Translations under genes and position numbers: made by a program
Part shown: positions 43,071-52,573 of the stretch, piece after piece
Layout: the number at the start of each line of letters is the position of its first letter
Position numbering within the stretch: the stretch's first letter is position 1
Assembly (NCBI GenBank): GCA_024229115.1
Contig: JAAEST010000061.1
Coordinates: 124,001-188,000, forward strand
Reading direction: 5' to 3'
Source of the DNA: Oligoflexia bacterium
Lineage (GTDB): Bacteria > Bdellovibrionota > Bacteriovoracia > Bacteriovoracales > Bacteriovoracaceae
DNA length: 64,000 nucleotides
The notes under the pieces: model-generated
Told to the model about the DNA's origin: nothing
Seen by the model: only the letters and a program-made list of their open reading frames with translations
Databases searched by the model: none

Positions 43071-46000
43071 GATTTTTCTTTCCCAGTAAAATTAATGGCA
43101 TCTAGGATCTTATTCTTATTAATAGGTTTATTAAGGGCCTTATCAAAGCCAAGCTCTTCATAGAGTTCGAGATCTTTAGGGCTATCATTGGCAGAGATTA
43201 CAAAATATTGAGTACCATTGCCTTTATCAATTTTCTTCATTTCGATAAGAACTTCATCACCACCCATTCCAGGCATTTTCATATCGAGAAAGACATAATC
43301 ATAGTGAAATTCTTTAAATAACTTGAGAGCATCTTCGCCACCAGAAGCATAATCAAGCTCCACATCAATTCCCTTGAGCATAACAGTAAAAAGTAAATTC
43401 ATATCCTCACTATCATCCACAAGAAGCAATCTTGGCTTTAGGGACTTAACTTCTACCTCTTTTTTATCTTCTTTTACTTTTGCTTCAACATTAGCTTTAG
43501 AAAGGTCAACTCCAACGAGGAAGCTCACTGATTCAGCAAGCTCATCTAAATCAAATGGCTTACTCATTAGCTTAGAAACCTTCAAACTTTCAATCAGATC
43601 ATGAGGAAGTGAAACAATATTCGCCGACATGAGAATTATCGGAACCTCAGTATCTTCTTCTCTAATCAATCTCGTAAGGGCCATCCCATCCATTTCTTGC
43701 ATACGGAGATCAGAAATAATTAAATCCACATCATACTTCTTAAAGAGAAAGATCGCCTCAGTTCCACCCTTGGCAGAAAGAGCGTTAAAACCATGGTTTT
43801 CTAATTTCTCAATTATAAGCTCTCTGATGATTTCTTCATCATCGACGACAAGAACTGTCTTTTTTAGCTCATCAACACTTCTTTCACTTGCCACACCCAT
43901 GGCCGGAAAGAGCACTTGATGCACTTTTTCAATATAGGCCTCAAAATTATTATCTTTGGGAAGTATTTCTTGGACACTTTTAATTCTTCTATAATGATCA
44001 TTTTGTGAGAGAAACTCAGTTGAACAAATAATCGGAATTGATGCTCTATTAGAATCCAGCATAAAACTTTTTAACTTACTCATCCCTTCCACTTCATCTT
44101 TATCTATATCAAAAATGATAATATCAGGAACCTGAGCACTTACCCTATCGCAGAGATTTTTAAATGAACCAAAGGAAATAACTCGATAATCATTCTGAGT
44201 AATAAACTGAGTAAGACTTTCTCTAAACTCATTATTTGTCTCGTAGAGATAAACAAGAGGTAACTCAGCCTTTCCAAGATCTTCAATTTCAATTTTTTGA
44301 GATGTTGCAATATCCATCACAACTTCGTTAACACGAGGTAGCTCAATGATAAATGTTGCCCCTTCACCTTCTACAGACTCAACACGGATATCACCAGTAT
44401 GCATTTCAACAATATTCTGACAAATGGCCAGACCCAGACCAGTCCCAATCTTACGATCACTCTCCCTGGCCTGTGAGAATTTATCAAAAATACTATCCAG
44501 TTTGGATGCCGGAATTCCCGGACCATTATCTTTAATTTTGATTCTAAGAAAATTTGAATTACCATCAACCTTTCTATTACTTTCAAAAGACTCTAAGATA
44601 ATATTAATATTTCCACTCTCAGGAACAAACTTAAGCGCATTACCAACCACATTATTGATCACCTGTACTAAGCGTCCATAATCGGCCTTAATCTCAAAGA
44701 TTCCACTATATTGAGTTGTTAGGCTAATTTTCTTTTCTTTCGCCTTAATATCTAAACTATCTAGAATAACTTCGATCATTTCATTAACATTGAACACATC
44801 AAAGTCTAGCTTAATTCCCCCCTCCATTCGAGCAAGGTCAAGAAGGTCAGTAATTAAATTTAGAGCATATTGGGCATTACTTTTTGATCGCCTAACGAGA
44901 TCTTTTATATTCTTATTATTTCTTACATCATCTTCCACTAATAAAATATCCATACTTGTTTCTACGATGGCCAATGGATTTTTTAAGTCGTGAGAAACAA
45001 TGGCCAGAAGATCATCTTTATCTTTTGCCATTAATTCAATTTCTTCATTCTGTCTTCTAATATCATCTAGGAGCTGACTTTTTGCACTCAATGCTTTTTC
45101 TGCCTGATCTCGAGCTTCTCTAATCGTTCTTTCACTTTTTCTTAAAACTCTTGTTCTTTCATTCACCTGACGAATCATTCCTTGAAATGTTAAGGCCAAA
45201 ATTCCAATTTCATCTGAAGAATTAACACTGACGTTGAGATCACTCTCCCCTTGAGTATATCTCTTGGCCACATCAGTAATATCATTCAAATTTTTAAGAA
45301 GATATTTAACAACATACCAACCAATAAATGCCGTGAGGAGAATAAGAAGAAAACTAATCGCAATAGATTGAGAACGAATAAATTGAAGTCCACTAAGAAT
45401 TCTATTATAGGAACTGAAAAGAGCAAATCCTATTTTCACATTAGGATGAGCACCTGGAGAAACTAATTTAGCAATAAGAACTTTCTCATCACCCTTGTAG
45501 TGAGCAATCCCTTTGAAGTTATTTGAAAAATCAGAACCGCCATGTGAAATAATGACATCGCTAAACTCATTACTAATATTGTAAGGCAGACTTAATTCAC
45601 TTGAAAAATTCTTAACACTATTAGGATGGAGTAAAATCTTTCCATAGCGATCAAAGATGATTAGCTCAAAGTCCTTTGCCGTCGCAATATCACTTAGAAA
45701 CTTAAAGAGAAACTTTGCTTCAAAATTAAAGAAGATGCCATAATCTCTTTCACTTGTTTTAATATAAACAGAAACCAGAGAACGAAGTGGCTCTACCACA
45801 TGACCACCTTTTCTTTCTAAATGTATCTGACTAATAAAATTTCCGTTGGGTAATGTATTAAGACTTAACCCATATTGCTTATAAGGGATTGTATACTGCG
45901 CTCCCTCTTTAATCCCTTGCTTATCAAAGTAAACTGAAGAACCATTCTCATAAACGATAATTCCATGAGAAAAAGAACTAAATGGCTTTAGAAATGAAAA

Positions 46001-46273
46001 AAGCTTTTCATCTTTCTTTTTAGTATTAGAGATTAAGTTACCTAGAACATGATAGGCAGCATGAGATTGTTGCTCGATAGTTGAGTAGTATTGCTGAATC
46101 TTGTCTTCCATAGACTGAGACTGAGTATCAATTTTATTAATTTCAACTTCCGTAAAGTAAGAGACTCCACGAAAATAAAAAATCATTCCCACCAATGAGG
46201 CAGAAAACATAACCAAAATGATAATGAGCAAAGTCACCTTGGCAGCGATTGATTCTCTTAATACTCTAAACAT
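43067..46273 (-). CDS. Hybrid sensor histidine kinase with three receivers
   Basis: A 1068-residue membrane kinase. TM1 at ~10-32, an extracytoplasmic sensor of about 270 residues (dCache-like outline), TM2 at ~305-325, HAMP, a coiled coil, DHp with HDLKNPLAIVETSMD, then ATPase with NVVGNALKF, DNGPGIP and GTGLGLAICQ. The first receiver (IIIFDIDKDEVEGM) is partly degenerate; the second (LIISDLRMQEMDG) and third (YVFLDMKMPGMGG) are intact with SKP/NKP lysines. Coupled by four bases to the receiver-CNB gene. The likely job is multi-step relay to a separate regulator such as the CheY-like protein. Confidence 0.93.
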   Translation of the reverse strand: MFRVLRESIAAKVTLLIIILVMFSASLVGMIFYFRGVSYFTEVEINKIDTQSQSMEDKIQQYYSTIEQQSHAAYHVLGNLISNTKKKDEKLFSFLKPFSSFSHGIIVYENGSSVYFDKQGIKEGAQYTIPYKQYGLSLNTLPNGNFISQIHLERKGGHVVEPLRSLVSVYIKTSERDYGIFFNFEAKFLFKFLSDIATAKDFELIIFDRYGKILLHPNSVKNFSSELSLPYNISNEFSDVIISHGGSDFSNNFKGIAHYKGDEKVLIAKLVSPGAHPNVKIGFALFSSYNRILSGLQFIRSQSIAISFLLILLTAFIGWYVVKYLLKNLNDITDVAKRYTQGESDLNVSVNSSDEIGILALTFQGMIRQVNERTRVLRKSERTIREARDQAEKALSAKSQLLDDIRRQNEEIELMAKDKDDLLAIVSHDLKNPLAIVETSMDILLVEDDVRNNKNIKDLVRRSKSNAQYALNLITDLLDLARMEGGIKLDFDVFNVNEMIEVILDSLDIKAKEKKISLTTQYSGIFEIKADYGRLVQVINNVVGNALKFVPESGNINIILESFESNRKVDGNSNFLRIKIKDNGPGIPASKLDSIFDKFSQARESDRKIGTGLGLAICQNIVEMHTGDIRVESVEGEGATFIIELPRVNEVVMDIATSQKIEIEDLGKAELPLVYLYETNNEFRESLTQFITQNDYRVISFGSFKNLCDRVSAQVPDIIIFDIDKDEVEGMSKLKSFMLDSNRASIPIICSTEFLSQNDHYRRIKSVQEILPKDNNFEAYIEKVHQVLFPAMGVASERSVDELKKTVLVVDDEEIIRELIIEKLENHGFNALSAKGGTEAIFLFKKYDVDLIISDLRMQEMDGMALTRLIREEDTEVPIILMSANIVSLPHDLIESLKVSKLMSKPFDLDELAESVSFLVGVDLSKANVEAKVKEDKKEVEVKSLKPRLLLVDDSEDMNLLFTVMLKGIDVELDYASGGEDALKLFKEFHYDYVFLDMKMPGMGGDEVLIEMKKIDKGNGTQYFVISANDSPKDLELYEELGFDKALNKPINKNKILDAINFTGKEKS

Positions 46274-46378
46274 GATTAATTATCGGAATATTACGAATGA
46301 ATATTAATGAAATTGAACACTTAAGGAAGATTTTCCCAGTGAAATTTATGTTAAAATAAAGCTATGAGGAAAGAGTGA

Positions 46379-46477
46379 CTATTTCGGCTGTTCTTCGTCA
46401 AAAGAAGCAACTAAAAGATAAGTAAACCCAGCGAAAGTCGCAATCATTGTGATAATGGCCCATGTTCCAAAAATCAT
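46379..46477 (-). CDS. Small 32-residue membrane protein
   Basis: MIFGTWAIITMIATFAGF continues with TYLLVASFDEEQPK: one membrane helix with a short acidic cytoplasmic end. AAGGA seven bases before the ATG supports translation, and the frame is open for its full length, but it is too short for the ORF listing. Found in the 238-base gap between the hybrid kinase and a pseudopilin-like gene. Such microproteins often assist a larger membrane complex; the CcoQ-like layout is suggestive only. Confidence 0.55.
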   Translation of the reverse strand: MIFGTWAIITMIATFAGFTYLLVASFDEEQPK

Positions 46478-46511
46478 ATTAATTCCTTAGTAAGATAGTA
46501 GAGTTATTATA

Positions 46512-47405
46512 ATGAAAAAAACCAGAGGATTCCAGCATTTTTTTACTAACAATCAAGGATTTAGCTTTGTTGAGATGATGATTGTGGCCGGCATTATGGG
46601 AATGATGAGCTATTTCCTCATGACAATGATTGAAAACCAAAATAAATCCACAAAAGAACTAGAAGGTCGCGTAGAGTCAATCGACATTATTCAATCGATC
46701 AAGGGAATTCTTAGCTCTAATCAAAACTGTATCGAAACGTTCAAGAATTTAACGAAATCTGATTTTCTTAAAAAAGAAGTTAATTTGAATGACAAATTCA
46801 TTAGTATTTCCCTAGTTCGCACTGATGCCAATGGAAATAAAAGTATTAGTGAGAAATTCAAGGCCGGAACGAAGCTATCAACAAATCTATCAATCAACTC
46901 CTATCAATTTGATTCTAAAAATCTTGATGCTGCAATTGATGAAAAGAATAACCAAGGAGAAATTAATCTCCTCGTTAAGTTTAAATTTGGTAAGAATAGA
47001 AATTTATCTAAAAAAATCCCTCTCTTTCTAATCTTTGATCAATTTGAAAAAGTTCAAAGTTGTTTTTATAATTCACAATCAAATCAACACCCAATTGTTA
47101 CTATTGATGCGACTAAAGATATTGATTATGCTGGATCAACTGGCACTGAAGCATGTAATAAAATAGCTAAGAATTGTTTGTTTGTGATATCTCAGAATTA
47201 CGCTCACTCCTACAATGGGCCTGCGGGAATTGGGAATATCTGTCAGGTCAATTATAATCTCAATCAAGAAACCATTAAGAATGGTGGTCCCCTCTCTAAT
47301 ATCCATGATTGTAAAACACAATTAGGAAATTATGAGACATATGGAATCACAAATCAAAATGTACAACTACGTTGTCATGGAATTTTTTCGGCCATCTGCC
47401 AATAA
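46512..47405 (+). CDS. Type IV pilin/pseudopilin-like protein
   Basis: Residues ~15-40 form a prepilin-peptidase signal: NNQGFSFVEMMIVAGIMGMM, cleaved after Gly with Phe+1 and Glu+5, then the hydrophobic helix. The remaining ~250 residues are mostly unrelated to known pilins and end with paired cysteines (CNKIAKNCLFV, LRCHGIFSAICQ). No prepilin peptidase, ATPase or secretin is nearby, so it is an orphan pseudopilin. It converges with the next gene. Probably a minor pilin, type II pseudopilin or export-pilus component. Confidence 0.8.
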   Translation: MKKTRGFQHFFTNNQGFSFVEMMIVAGIMGMMSYFLMTMIENQNKSTKELEGRVESIDIIQSIKGILSSNQNCIETFKNLTKSDFLKKEVNLNDKFISISLVRTDANGNKSISEKFKAGTKLSTNLSINSYQFDSKNLDAAIDEKNNQGEINLLVKFKFGKNRNLSKKIPLFLIFDQFEKVQSCFYNSQSNQHPIVTIDATKDIDYAGSTGTEACNKIAKNCLFVISQNYAHSYNGPAGIGNICQVNYNLNQETIKNGGPLSNIHDCKTQLGNYETYGITNQNVQLRCHGIFSAICQ

Positions 47406-47406
47406 A

Positions 47407-48102
47407 TTAAATGAAATCTTGTCCATCGACATCGAGATTAATCTGACCATGGCGACAAGACTTATGATGATCATCAAGAAAGATAGGATTTGTTGTTTGC
47501 TTCACTATACAGTCATATGAAATCTTCAAACTTTTAACTTTTGTACACTTTTGAAGTATCTTTTCTTCAACACATTCAACTTGAGAGGCAATCTCACGTT
47601 TATTTTTAAAAATAACGAGTCCTTGAACCAAGGAAGAATTAACCCTCACATTGGCCATGCTTTTTAAGACTGTTCCCACATTTAATAAATAAAAATACTC
47701 TAAAGACTTTTTAGAAAAATGCTCAACCGCACATGAGTCATCTATCTCGAACTCTCTAGATTTATCTCTGAAAGAATAAGCAATTGGGTTTTCAGATTTT
47801 AATAAATCTAAGTGGGCCTTTTCTCTGGCATAGCACTGGCAATAATTGATGGATTCATCCATTAACTTTTTCTCTGGATCACTGAAATGAGTATCATTGA
47901 AAAGTTGAGGATAGAAATATTCGCGAACAGGATTCTGTAAGACTCGTGTCAGGCACTTTTGCTGGGCCACACTAAAAAGCGATTGATTCTTTAAGACTTT
48001 AGGCCAAATGCTCTGCGGAGCAATCAACACAACCAGAAGCGAAATTGAGCTAAACAACTTCAGCAATTTTTGGCCTGTGAATTGAACTTTGGAATAATCC
48101 AT
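47407..48102 (-). CDS. Exported or membrane-anchored protein of unknown function
   Basis: I start at ATG 48102, after GAGGAGGAAT, giving an N-terminal hydrophobic helix (LLKLFSSISLLVVLIA). The 231-residue product has a CQCYAREKAH motif and several other cysteines (CVEEKILQKC, SYDC, KSCRHGQ). Eight upstream codons are not used. It converges with the pilin-like gene one base apart. No family recognised. Confidence 0.68.
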   Translation of the reverse strand: MDYSKVQFTGQKLLKLFSSISLLVVLIAPQSIWPKVLKNQSLFSVAQQKCLTRVLQNPVREYFYPQLFNDTHFSDPEKKLMDESINYCQCYAREKAHLDLLKSENPIAYSFRDKSREFEIDDSCAVEHFSKKSLEYFYLLNVGTVLKSMANVRVNSSLVQGLVIFKNKREIASQVECVEEKILQKCTKVKSLKISYDCIVKQTTNPIFLDDHHKSCRHGQINLDVDGQDFI

Positions 48103-48217
48103 ATTCCTCCTCACTGGCGTCCTCACTACTATTATATCATAGAATCCCCGAAGCTCCCTCTTGTATTAATTCAGGAGCTCTTTATAATAGAAATGAATGA
48201 GTTTTTAAGGAGTTAAT

Positions 48218-48718
48218 ATGTCTCGTTTAAGTACGCTAGTACTTTTCTTCCTAGTAATAACAGCACAATTCACACACGCGAATGTGACGAGAGATATATT
48301 CTTGGCCAAAATTTCCACCGATATTATGCCTAAAACTTACGACCTTTTGGTGACTGTCGACGAGAAGAAAGAAGTGGTGGCCATAAAAACTCGCAATAAC
48401 AAAAAGAATAAAATCAAAGTCTATAAAACGAATGTTCTTGATAAACCAATCACTTTGGTAAAAACCTTAGGTATTACTCTTATTAGTTTAAAATGTTCAA
48501 ATTTTAATAAATCTACGGGATGCAATATTGAAATTGAATATCCTTACAATGTGACTTACGGAAAGTTTCGTAAATTCAACTGCAAGCTCATCAAAGATGA
48601 TGGCGAATGGAAACTCTCTCACGGAAAGAAATCCTTTTCTCACCTCCACCTCAAGGCCAATAAGGTTGTAGGACTTCTGGTTGGAATCAAAAAACTTATC
48701 CCTAAGGACGAAGACTGA
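48218..48718 (+). CDS. Small exported protein of unknown function
   Basis: A 166-residue product with signal peptide (SRLSTLVLFFLVITAQFTHA) and a strand-rich, Lys-rich body without clear motif; two cysteines (LKCSNFNKSTGC, FNCKLI) are close. AAGGAGTT precedes the ATG. A hairpin (CTGAAAGC-GATA-GCTTTCAG, 48716-48735) overlaps its stop but has no T-tract. Function unknown. Confidence 0.65.
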   Translation: MSRLSTLVLFFLVITAQFTHANVTRDIFLAKISTDIMPKTYDLLVTVDEKKEVVAIKTRNNKKNKIKVYKTNVLDKPITLVKTLGITLISLKCSNFNKSTGCNIEIEYPYNVTYGKFRKFNCKLIKDDGEWKLSHGKKSFSHLHLKANKVVGLLVGIKKLIPKDED

Positions 48719-48824
48719 AAGCGATAGCTTTCAGACCTATTCTTCGCAATAGCGACTCACATCCGTGGCACCCCTTCGAATTTCTCATAACTTAAAAAGC
48801 TTATCAATTCAGTAAATCGTAGAG

Positions 48825-48858
48825 TTGTACCCATTTCACAAAAAGCTATGATGCCTTT
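48825..48858 (+). promoter_or_regulatory. Promoter giving a leaderless mRNA
   Basis: TTGTAC (48825-48830), 16 bases, TATGAT (48847-48852), then six bases and ATG at 48859. No Shine-Dalgarno precedes the ATG. Confidence 0.5.
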
Positions 48859-49488
48859 ATGAAATCCCTACTCTTCTTTATTAGAAAAATTTATCCAGAA
48901 ACCATGTATCACGAAGTGAGAAAACAATGTTCAAGTGAACTCAATTCGCTAAGTCAGGACGTTGAAGAACTCTCCTATCGAGATATAAAAAAATGGATCA
49001 ATACTCCCATCGATTATCTAAGTGACAACGATCGAATAAAAGTTAGTTATGTTCTTTTTAAAGAGGCACTAATGCTAGAAGTGGATTCAAAACAGTCCTT
49101 TAAAAGAGCGGTTCAAGCATTAGAATACTTAGATGATGTTTCTAAGGATTTATATGCTCTTCAAGTTTGTTATGCTCTAAGATCCTCTCTTTATTTATTC
49201 TTGGCCTTAAATGGTCAACGAAAAAGTCAAAGAAAGTTTATCTTACTGGCAACATCTTCCTTAGATGAAATTTCTTCACCATCCTTTGAGAATTTTAAGG
49301 AGGCCCAAAGAGGGATCTGCTATTGGTCGTTAAATGAACCAGAAAGAGTCATTACGATCTTTCAAAAGGCTTGCAAGAAAGGAAATATGATCAAGAATGG
49401 CAACCTCATTCTTTCAAAGATATTTGCATTTCGAGGACATGATAGCGCCAGTCAATTCTATTACCAGCGCTATATGAATGCTTCTTGA
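48859..49488 (+). CDS. Unrecognised cytoplasmic protein, predicted leaderless
   Basis: A 209-residue soluble helical protein without signal peptide or known motif. It has paired amphipathic helices (LYALQVCYALRSSLYLFLALNGQRK) like a TPR/helical repeat and converges with the FecR-Sel1 gene ten bases away. A promoter ends six bases before the ATG, with no ribosome binding site. Function unknown. Confidence 0.65.
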   Translation: MKSLLFFIRKIYPETMYHEVRKQCSSELNSLSQDVEELSYRDIKKWINTPIDYLSDNDRIKVSYVLFKEALMLEVDSKQSFKRAVQALEYLDDVSKDLYALQVCYALRSSLYLFLALNGQRKSQRKFILLATSSLDEISSPSFENFKEAQRGICYWSLNEPERVITIFQKACKKGNMIKNGNLILSKIFAFRGHDSASQFYYQRYMNAS

Positions 49489-49497
49489 GTGAAAAGA

Positions 49498-51057
49498 TTA
49501 TTGCTTTAAGGTCTTTCCTTTAAACTCATCTTTTAATTTCTTGTATTCTGCTGTCTTACGTAGGTTAACGAGGTCAGCATCTTTTTCGATTTGTTCCCAG
49601 TCTGTAAAACCACCTTGAAGGGCCAGCTTCAGATATTGAACAGAGAGATCATTCTTTTGTTTCTTAGAATGAACACAAGCGAGGTTATAACAACCAATGT
49701 TTTCATTTAGGTAACAGGCCTTTTGATAATTGAGTTGGGCCTTCTCAAGATCTCCGCCTTCTTGTTGTGAAAAACCAAGATTGATACAGGCCACTCCATC
49801 AGACATATCGCAGGCCTGACTATAGAGTTCTATGGCCTTATCTTTTTTCCCTAGATTTTCTAAAAGAATAGCAAAGTTTGTACAAGAGGTAGCATAACCA
49901 GATTTACAACCTGATTCAAAGTCAGCAATGGCCGCATCAAAGTCTTCAAGCTTATGAGCAATCTCAAGAGACTTCTTAAACATCTCATCAGCTTCTTTGT
50001 CCTTATCGTCTCGCTTATACATTTCAAAGAGCGTATAACAAGCATAGGCATCGTTACTCTTTTCACATCTATTTTGAATATACTTGATACTCTCTTTACG
50101 ATCACCAAATTCATGCTCTACCCTAGCACTCCAAACACACCCTTGAGAGTCTTTAAGACGACAAGCTTTGTTAAAGAGATTTCTTACCATGGCACGAGAA
50201 TCTTTAATTGATGAGTGTTTCATAATATAGAGACCTAACTCAGAACAAGCACGCCCATCATTTTCCTTACAAAGCTTTTGTAAATTTTCTTGCTTCTTTT
50301 CTAATTGAAGATCGGCCCATTTCTTACCGACAGTATTGACGTACTTCGAATCAATTTGACCAAGGGCCTTTCCTGCTCCTTTACTCGACGACTTCGCCTG
50401 AAAGTTAATTTTGTGAAAAAGTTCATCTACATTATTAAAGGCTTTTAACTTCCAATTGATACTCTTATACCAAGTTGGAGGAGTGAGCTTCTTCGACTTA
50501 CCGACTTCATTAAAGAACATCCCTTCTTTACTTGTGAGAGGTGTTCCAACTGAGTCTTTATTATGTTTGGCCAACACAACACCTTCATTAACAGCAACCA
50601 TCGTTTCATCTTCTGCCGTATGGTGAACAAAGAATTTCGTTCCACGAATCCCCATGGCCGCAGTTTTTGTCACAACTTTGAGCTTATTCTTTTGTTTATC
50701 TTTATTAACAAAATCGACCACAATATTTCCAAGCATCAGCTTAAAAGTTTTCTTATTAATTGAACGATCATCCTTATCTGAAACTTCACCCATTAACTTG
50801 ATAGAAGCATATTGAGTAATTTTCATCTTGGAGGCAAAGCCGTCTCCGAAAGCAAGAACCACTAAGGAGTTATCACCAGTGGTGAGAGTATCGCCGGCTT
50901 GAAGTATGTCACCTTTAAGTACAGGCCTCTTCACCTCACTTCTCTCCATCTTCACATCACCTTTGGCATGAATGACTTTATACATATCAGTCATCGACAT
51001 GGCCGAAACAGAAAATAGAACACAAGTGATAAAGAGCAATTCCTTAAGCGCTTTCAT
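49498..51057 (-). CDS. FecR-domain protein with Sel1-like repeats
   Basis: Signal peptide (KALKELLFITCVLFSVSAMS), then a periplasmic FecR domain (~30-160: ILQAGDTLTTGDNSLVVLAFGDG, VKVVTKTAAMGIRGTKFFVH) and, from ~250, several Sel1-type repeats with recurrent cysteines (DGRACSELGLYIMKHSS, GCKSGYATSCTNFAILLENLG, ACDMSDGVACINLGFSQQEGG). 519 residues. FecR domains bind or sense envelope ligands; Sel1 repeats bind proteins. AAGGAG precedes the ATG. Probably an envelope scaffold or sensor, without a partner sigma factor in view. Confidence 0.8.
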   Translation of the reverse strand: MKALKELLFITCVLFSVSAMSMTDMYKVIHAKGDVKMERSEVKRPVLKGDILQAGDTLTTGDNSLVVLAFGDGFASKMKITQYASIKLMGEVSDKDDRSINKKTFKLMLGNIVVDFVNKDKQKNKLKVVTKTAAMGIRGTKFFVHHTAEDETMVAVNEGVVLAKHNKDSVGTPLTSKEGMFFNEVGKSKKLTPPTWYKSINWKLKAFNNVDELFHKINFQAKSSSKGAGKALGQIDSKYVNTVGKKWADLQLEKKQENLQKLCKENDGRACSELGLYIMKHSSIKDSRAMVRNLFNKACRLKDSQGCVWSARVEHEFGDRKESIKYIQNRCEKSNDAYACYTLFEMYKRDDKDKEADEMFKKSLEIAHKLEDFDAAIADFESGCKSGYATSCTNFAILLENLGKKDKAIELYSQACDMSDGVACINLGFSQQEGGDLEKAQLNYQKACYLNENIGCYNLACVHSKKQKNDLSVQYLKLALQGGFTDWEQIEKDADLVNLRKTAEYKKLKDEFKGKTLKQ

Positions 51058-51203
51058 TTTTAACTCCTTAAAATATCTACTTATAATTATAGGGAAATTT
51101 TGAGAAATGGGGGGATTATTTGTGATAACTGCTTAAAAACTCGTATAAACTGACGTTTTTTTCATTAAAATAGCCGTCATAGATTAATGGCACATTTGAA
51201 TAT
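51058..51203. other. Intergenic stretch upstream of the FecR gene
   Basis: About 146 bases, AT-rich, between glbO (ending at 51204) and the FecR gene (starting at 51057), both minus strand. I see only the FecR ribosome binding site; no clear terminator or promoter. Confidence 0.3.
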
Positions 51204-51581
51204 TTAACGATTCACCATCATGGCCGCAAACTGAACAAAGAAAAGTAGTAATAGATCCTGATTATCCTTATCTATATCACTTTTCTCTAGGGCCTCATTC
51301 ATACAGGCCAACCAAAGGTCTTTAGCATGATCGTCAATTGGGAAAGGAAAATGCCTCATTCTCATTCGTGGATGACCATGTTTTTCTACATAGGTACGAG
51401 GGCCCCCAAAACGAAAAATTAAAAAGAGAGCTAACTTTTCATTTGATGAACTGATATTTTTGGGATGCATATCACGAATGATTTTGAATCTTTCATCGTC
51501 CATAATTTCGTAGAAATCATCAACGAGCTTTCTGATTTTAGCTTCCCCTAACATGGAGTACATGTAATTGATTTGATCCAT
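51204..51581 (-). CDS. glbO: Truncated hemoglobin, group II (trHbO)
   Basis: A 125-residue heme protein for oxygen, NO or peroxide chemistry. The family block GGPRTYVEKHGHPRMRMRHFPF contains the proximal His77, and Trp90 in DLWLACMNEAL is the conserved group II G8 Trp; Tyr24 may be the distal residue. Length is typical. It follows the endonuclease-like gene on the same strand. Cytoplasmic. Confidence 0.9.
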   Translation of the reverse strand: MDQINYMYSMLGEAKIRKLVDDFYEIMDDERFKIIRDMHPKNISSSNEKLALFLIFRFGGPRTYVEKHGHPRMRMRHFPFPIDDHAKDLWLACMNEALEKSDIDKDNQDLLLLFFVQFAAMMVNR

Positions 51582-51601
51582 GCTGGGGAAGATATACGAA
51601 T

Positions 51602-52465
51602 TTAAGGAATTTTAACAGAAAAAAGCATAGCGTAATGATCTGAACTATCAAGATCACCTAAAACTTCAGAAGACTTAACTTCCATTCCTCTAACAAAAGA
51701 AAAATCGATAAATATTTTTGAGAATTTACTTCTTCTTCGCGTATCTGGAGTAAATTTAACTTCATAAAGACCGAGGCCTTTCATGATTTTATACATATAC
51801 TTTAAACGTCTTTTATTTCTTGTATTGAAATCTCCGGCAAAGACAACAGGTCCATCATGCTTTGCGATCAAATCACGACAGTCATTAAGTTGTCTTTTAA
51901 ACTTTCTCGTTGAAGTCATATTTAAACTATGGATATTAACAACAAGAAGCTCCTGGTTTCTCCCTTGAAGAGGATACTTTGCATAGGTTACAGCTTTTGG
52001 AGTTCCGATAATTGGTTCCCTGTCACGGCTAATCATCACTCCCTTTTCTTCGGGAGTTACCCATGAACCAACAAGACTTCCAGTTGCTTCATCTGGACCT
52101 CTTTTTCTAAGTACAAAACTAATTCCCATATCAAATTGATAATCAGGAAATTCCGCGAGGACTGCTTCCATTTTTCCATTAAGAGCAGCTTCTTGAATCA
52201 TAAAGACATCAACGTCTTGTCCATGAGCTTTGAAATCACGAGCAAAGTTCTTTTCCTTTGCCTTATAAATATTCCAAACCATAAACTTTATATTATCTGG
52301 ATCAAGTTCTAGAGGAAGGGCCTCACCTAATTGAACAAAATTATCTCTCTTACTTGGAATTTTAAATTTCCAATTAAGCCAACCGGCATTTACCGATTGA
52401 ATAAAGAATAAAGATATAAATAGAAAACGAACGAATAATCTTCCTTGATTAAAAACACTTCTCAC
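51602..52465 (-). CDS. Exported endonuclease/exonuclease/phosphatase-fold protein
   Basis: GTG start at 52465: AGGAGG stands five bases before it and signal peptide (RLFVRFLFISLFFIQSVNA) then follows; the longer Met start has neither. The body carries EEP landmarks: MVWNIYKAKEKNF (Asn), IQEAAL (Glu), VNIHSLN, FAGDFNTR and DSSDHYAML. This fold cleaves phosphodiesters in DNA, RNA, inositides or sphingomyelin; substrate is not readable. A paralogue lies at 61063. Secreted nuclease fits a prey- or debris-feeding lifestyle. Confidence 0.82.
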   Translation of the reverse strand: MRSVFNQGRLFVRFLFISLFFIQSVNAGWLNWKFKIPSKRDNFVQLGEALPLELDPDNIKFMVWNIYKAKEKNFARDFKAHGQDVDVFMIQEAALNGKMEAVLAEFPDYQFDMGISFVLRKRGPDEATGSLVGSWVTPEEKGVMISRDREPIIGTPKAVTYAKYPLQGRNQELLVVNIHSLNMTSTRKFKRQLNDCRDLIAKHDGPVVFAGDFNTRNKRRLKYMYKIMKGLGLYEVKFTPDTRRRSKFSKIFIDFSFVRGMEVKSSEVLGDLDSSDHYAMLFSVKIP

Positions 52466-52538
52466 AATGGCCTCCTGATAATTTCTGATCGACAAAAAGA
52501 CCATCACAAAGAAGCTTCAGCGAAATAAACAAAGACCA

Positions 52539-52573
52539 TTGGCAATTAATGCCGGAATTATTATGATTATCTT
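52539..52573 (+). promoter_or_regulatory. ung promoter giving a leaderless mRNA
   Basis: TTGGCA (52539-52544), 17 bases, TATGAT (52562-52567), then six bases and the ung ATG at 52574. No Shine-Dalgarno is present. Both hexamers are near consensus with ideal spacing. Confidence 0.7.

Noticed and set aside
43374-43604. Plus-strand open frames across the hybrid kinase
   Set aside because: Antisense shadows of kinase and receiver domains; Ser/Leu-rich without start signals.
48716-48735. Hairpin CTGAAAGC-GATA-GCTTTCAG as terminator
   Set aside because: Good stem but no T-tract after it; recorded only with the gene at 48218.
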